The notes under the pieces were generated by a model. That model made no database searches and was not told where the DNA came from. It worked only from the letters and a program-made list of their open reading frames with translations. Of a stretch of DNA of 64,000 nucleotides, positions 60,579 through 64,000 are shown piece after piece. Within the stretch, counting starts at the first letter, position 1. Every line of letters starts with the position of its first letter. Origin of the DNA: Rhyacophila brunnea (lineage: Eukaryota > Arthropoda > Insecta > Trichoptera > Rhyacophilidae); contig JAGYXB010000799.1 of assembly GCA_022495005.1 (NCBI GenBank), positions 62,001 to 126,000 of the forward strand. The letters are read 5' to 3'. Both the position numbers and the translations under genes were made by a program.

Positions 60579-60770
60579 ATGGAATACGTTGTATTTTCGT
60601 TAATTCGTATCGCTGAGAAGCCAAAAACGGTGACTCATGGGGCAGGCGGGCACAATGTGTCGTCAAGTCCAGTGTGCGCTGGCGTATTTGATTACGTTGT
60701 ATTGTCGATGATTCACATAGAAAATGCGCGAGCGCCCCGTAAGCCTGCTTTAGTGGACTTTATGCCTTAA
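60579..60770 (+). CDS. Small hypothetical frame with an internal duplication
   Basis: A 63-codon frame from an ATG in a CpG-richer patch (60500-60780). It contains two similar segments, EYVVFSLIRIAEKP (residues 2-15) and DYVVLSMIHIENARAP (about residues 38-53), about 108 bp apart. The similarity extends to the DNA (TACGTTGTATT). No domain, neighbour or expression signal supports it, so it may equally be a drifted tandem repeat in noncoding DNA. Confidence 0.15.
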   Translation: MEYVVFSLIRIAEKPKTVTHGAGGHNVSSSPVCAGVFDYVVLSMIHIENARAPRKPALVDFMP

Positions 60771-63700
60771 GTTAAGATGAGGCCAGGCCGACTATAATAC
60801 TTTTGACGTATGAACTGTGCCGACCGCGTATGTTGTTAAAAAAAGGCGTGTAGTAGAAAGAAGTGTAGAGTGAATTACCTCAGTTTAGTTTAAAAGTCGC
60901 ATGGTGTATATACGCGCGATAGGCTAATAAATGTGTGCGTATATCAAGGAACATACATAGTGGGCCCAAGCCTTTGTCCAGCTTGCGTCAATAAAAATAG
61001 TGCATAGAAAATTTCATTTAGACATGTAGTAGGTAATCAATCAGTAGTCACTAATCATAATTCATACACTGATACAGTGTGGTTAATCACCTGTCGTGGC
61101 GCAATATCTTTCGAAAGTTTTACAGGACGAAAGGTTTGAGTGGTTTGTTAACTCGGTCAAAAACGGTGGCAATAAATTTAGACGTCGTGTTCTAATAACA
61201 AAACTATTCGCTAATCAATACTCACTCCTTGGGTGGTTGCCTACAGCCCTTGTTGAAAATGATGAATAGTACAGCGTAGCCTTGGAATAAAAGTTTAAAG
61301 TTTTAGTAGAGACAATAATTATTATAAGGCTCAGTCAGCGATTGCGAAACTTTTTGTATTTGGGTGTGCTAAATTTATTCCTAATTATAGGTGGGGTAAA
61401 AGAAATATTTATTCGGAACAGCATTATCCGGGGGCGGATAAGACCTGTAGAGATTTTTATTAATTTTTCTTTTCAAATATTTTTCATCATTACGTAAGCT
61501 TTTCCGTCCAAAAATAATTTGTGGTGTCAGACTTTTACCTGTCAAACAATTCCTACTTCTGCCAGGTGCCGCGTATCGATCCGGGCTACTTTTAAACTTA
61601 AAGGGAGGTTCGACTGGGATCCGGGACAGGGACTTGTTTTACGAGACGATCCGCTTATGTAAATTTCTTTCGCCTGCCAGCAAAATTTCCCCGCGTTCCA
61701 GAAACGGCACGCGCGTCATAGGTTCTACACCGCTAGATTACGTAATAAATACTACAACTACAGATTTCGTAGTGATTCCATAGTTTTTAGTGCAATACAT
61801 GTTAAAATGGCATTGACTGTTATTTGCAAAACGCTGGTAGGTACTTGGGAACGTACGAAAGTTAGTAAGTAAGGTAGGTACCTAATATTTCATCAACTGT
61901 ACAATAGCAAATTATAATAGCAACGTAGGTAGGTATGTAAATATAAAATTACCAAATACGTAGGTACATATTATATTAAAAATTGTTTATAGTAGGTGCC
62001 GGCTTGTTTGCTACGTGACAATAAAAATATAAATATGCCTACATCGGTATTAATTAAATATTACTACACAATGCGGGTTAAGTAATAGGTATATGCCTAC
62101 CTACGTGTGTCCAGATACCGGTGCAATAATTATTTTAGATGGGTAAGTAACTACTCAACATAATACCTATTATGATTATAAAAGTCCCATTTTTTTAATT
62201 AAAAAAAAAACCTATTATTTGTTTTAGTTATCGATTTAAAAAAAAAAGATGATCAAAATGCATCCGTCAAGGTGTTGGCACCTACATTCACACCTATCGG
62301 GTGCACAAATATTGTCAAAACTATACATAGTTTCCAACAAGTTAGCTAGATAAATCCATCAACAAGTGAGCCTTGAATTGAATTTTCAAGGACTCGGGTT
62401 GACCTATTGAAGTAAATATGGGGTAAAATAATACCTAAACTAAAATATAAACATAAGCGCATAGTACAAAAATGAATACTTTTGTGGTGACTGTGAATTT
62501 TACCGGTAGAATGCGCGGCATGACAACAAAAAAAAATCAAACAGCACTTTATTGCCATGACATGACGTATGTTTGTATGAATTGGGTTACACTTTTCAGT
62601 TTACTTTCATTCTAAGCGAACAATAAAATATCATGAAATATTTACACATTTCTGATCTTTTTGAAATGCAATAGATAATAGCCACACAGTTTGTCATATC
62701 GTTTTATAACAGTTTAATAAATATGCAAGTTATTCATGTTGGGTTAAGTTACGATCTATTTTGGAACAATGACAGCAGCGTATACATTTAAAAAATATAA
62801 AAGGTTCAGATACGAAACACCAAGTAAATAAATGATTTCAATGTTATTCAAAAGCATTTTTGTTGCGTGCAAAGGTGAATGGATGAAAGAACATAGAATA
62901 ATCGTATATTTTGTGTCAAATAACAAAAATACATACCTATGGGAAAAATCAGGTCGCGGTCGAACAGGATGCAAAAATTAACTCACTTATAAATTTTAAA
63001 AGTCACAAATACAGAACATCTCACTTCTTTTTAATCCGAAATACAAAATATCGACCGGAGAGACGCAGTGCACAACCAACCGAAGGAACCGTTTACACAA
63101 ATTGCTAGCGTAGTATTTTGTTGTCCACGGCAACGTCGATAAAGCAGGAACACGTCTTACCGACCGAGCGAGAACAAACCCTTTCACTGTGTACGGAAGT
63201 ACCTACACCGAAAAATTTCTCCAGCTGCGATACGCCTACTTTTTTTGAGAAAAAAATAAGAAAAAATGGTATTGTGCAACCGAAACTAACTATTATTAAA
63301 AAATCATTCAAAGTTTCAATAATAAATTAAAATATTAAGTATTAAAATTCTTACAGGTTAAAAAAAATTAAGAAAAGAGTAAAAAGAAAATTAAAATTAT
63401 TATTTAAGTTTTTTTCTAAATTTTCTCATGCTCAATCAAATGGTACATAACAATAAATATGTAGGAATAATATTTCTTTAGTAACCAGCAACAGGATTTT
63501 TTTTAAATGGTATTAGTAGGCTAAAGTTACCAGTATTCAGATTAATATTTTGATTTCTCGCATCGAAACTATCAGGAAATACACCACTCCGCGCGGACGA
63601 ATATACCGCCATCTGTTCATACAACGATAAACCCAGGTTATGGAAAAACTTATACGGAAGTTCGCGATTATTAGAAAAACTCGTGACACGGCGCGAAAAA

Positions 63701-64000
63701 ATTGTAATATAAAAATATTAATTTATTATAACGATAACGTGAAAAATATAAATATTAGGTCGCGCATAAATATATAAATAAATGTAATTGAGTATTATAA
63801 ACATATTGTACACACCATTGTAATATTTTCTGTCCATATTAATTATCTAGGTACATACATATAATGTTATTAATATCATATGCCCTTTAAAAATATTGTG
63901 TTTATATAAAATGTGAAATAATACCGACCAATGTATTATATTTTTAATGTTTACAATTTTACATTGATGCTTATGAGAAGATAATACAAGACATATTTTT
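60771..64000. other. No gene seen
   Basis: Mostly AT-rich. GC-balanced patches at 61560-61720 and 63050-63230 carry overlapping short frames on both strands that I do not recognise. TAGGTAC-type words are dense at 61840-62110. No terminal repeats were noticed. Confidence 0.4.

Noticed and set aside
1..64000. CRISPR array or bacterial operon
   Set aside because: There are no regularly spaced identical short repeats, no long adjacent frames and no ribosome-binding-site pattern. Composition and element types are those of an animal genome.

Overview
This window looks like gene-poor, AT-rich nuclear DNA of an insect, most likely an aphid or another hemipteran. The organism call is an inference. 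It rests on low GC content, very common GTAGGTACCTAC-type palindromes, many ATAATATTAT-like strings, and the mix of degraded hAT, mariner, pogo-like and RTE-type elements. I found no intact host protein-coding gene and no convincing functional tRNA, rRNA or other RNA gene. Most longer reading frames are transposase or reverse-transcriptase relics, or chance frames lying across repeats.

Layout. The left edge (101-3144) is an almost complete 3.0 kb DNA transposon. It has 34-bp perfect terminal inverted repeats (TIRs), an imperfect 9-bp target-site duplication (TSD), 18-bp subterminal repeats spaced about 80 bp apart, and a frameshifted transposase of a family I cannot name. From 3.3 to 12.5 kb there are two fold-back MITEs, a CpG-dense island and a pogo-like MITE. 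From 13 to 17.4 kb there are decayed non-LTR reverse-transcriptase 3' ends. From 19.9 to 30 kb the DNA is packed with hAT relics, several with clear 8-bp TSDs, plus tRNA-derived SINE-like units and MITEs.

From 32.3 to 37.6 kb lies the most unusual structure: two 337-bp arms in inverted orientation, identical at every base I compared, 3.75 kb apart. The right arm abuts the truncated 5' end of an RTE-type retrotransposon. From 39.4 to 42 kb a hAT relic carries a perfect 119-bp tandem duplication, followed by an element with complex subterminal repeats. A broken mariner sits at 44.5 kb. From 48 to 51 kb are second copies of two hAT families, inverted relative to the first copies. From 51.8 to 54.7 kb is an unexplained interval with a 26-bp inverted repeat and clustered motifs near both ends, split by a pogo-like MITE. 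The last 10 kb is mostly featureless apart from a fourth fold-back MITE.

There is no operon or pathway here. What can be read is insertion history: which families moved, which copies are intact enough to show TSDs, and which rearrangements look recent. All homology calls come from recognising motifs by eye; no search was run.
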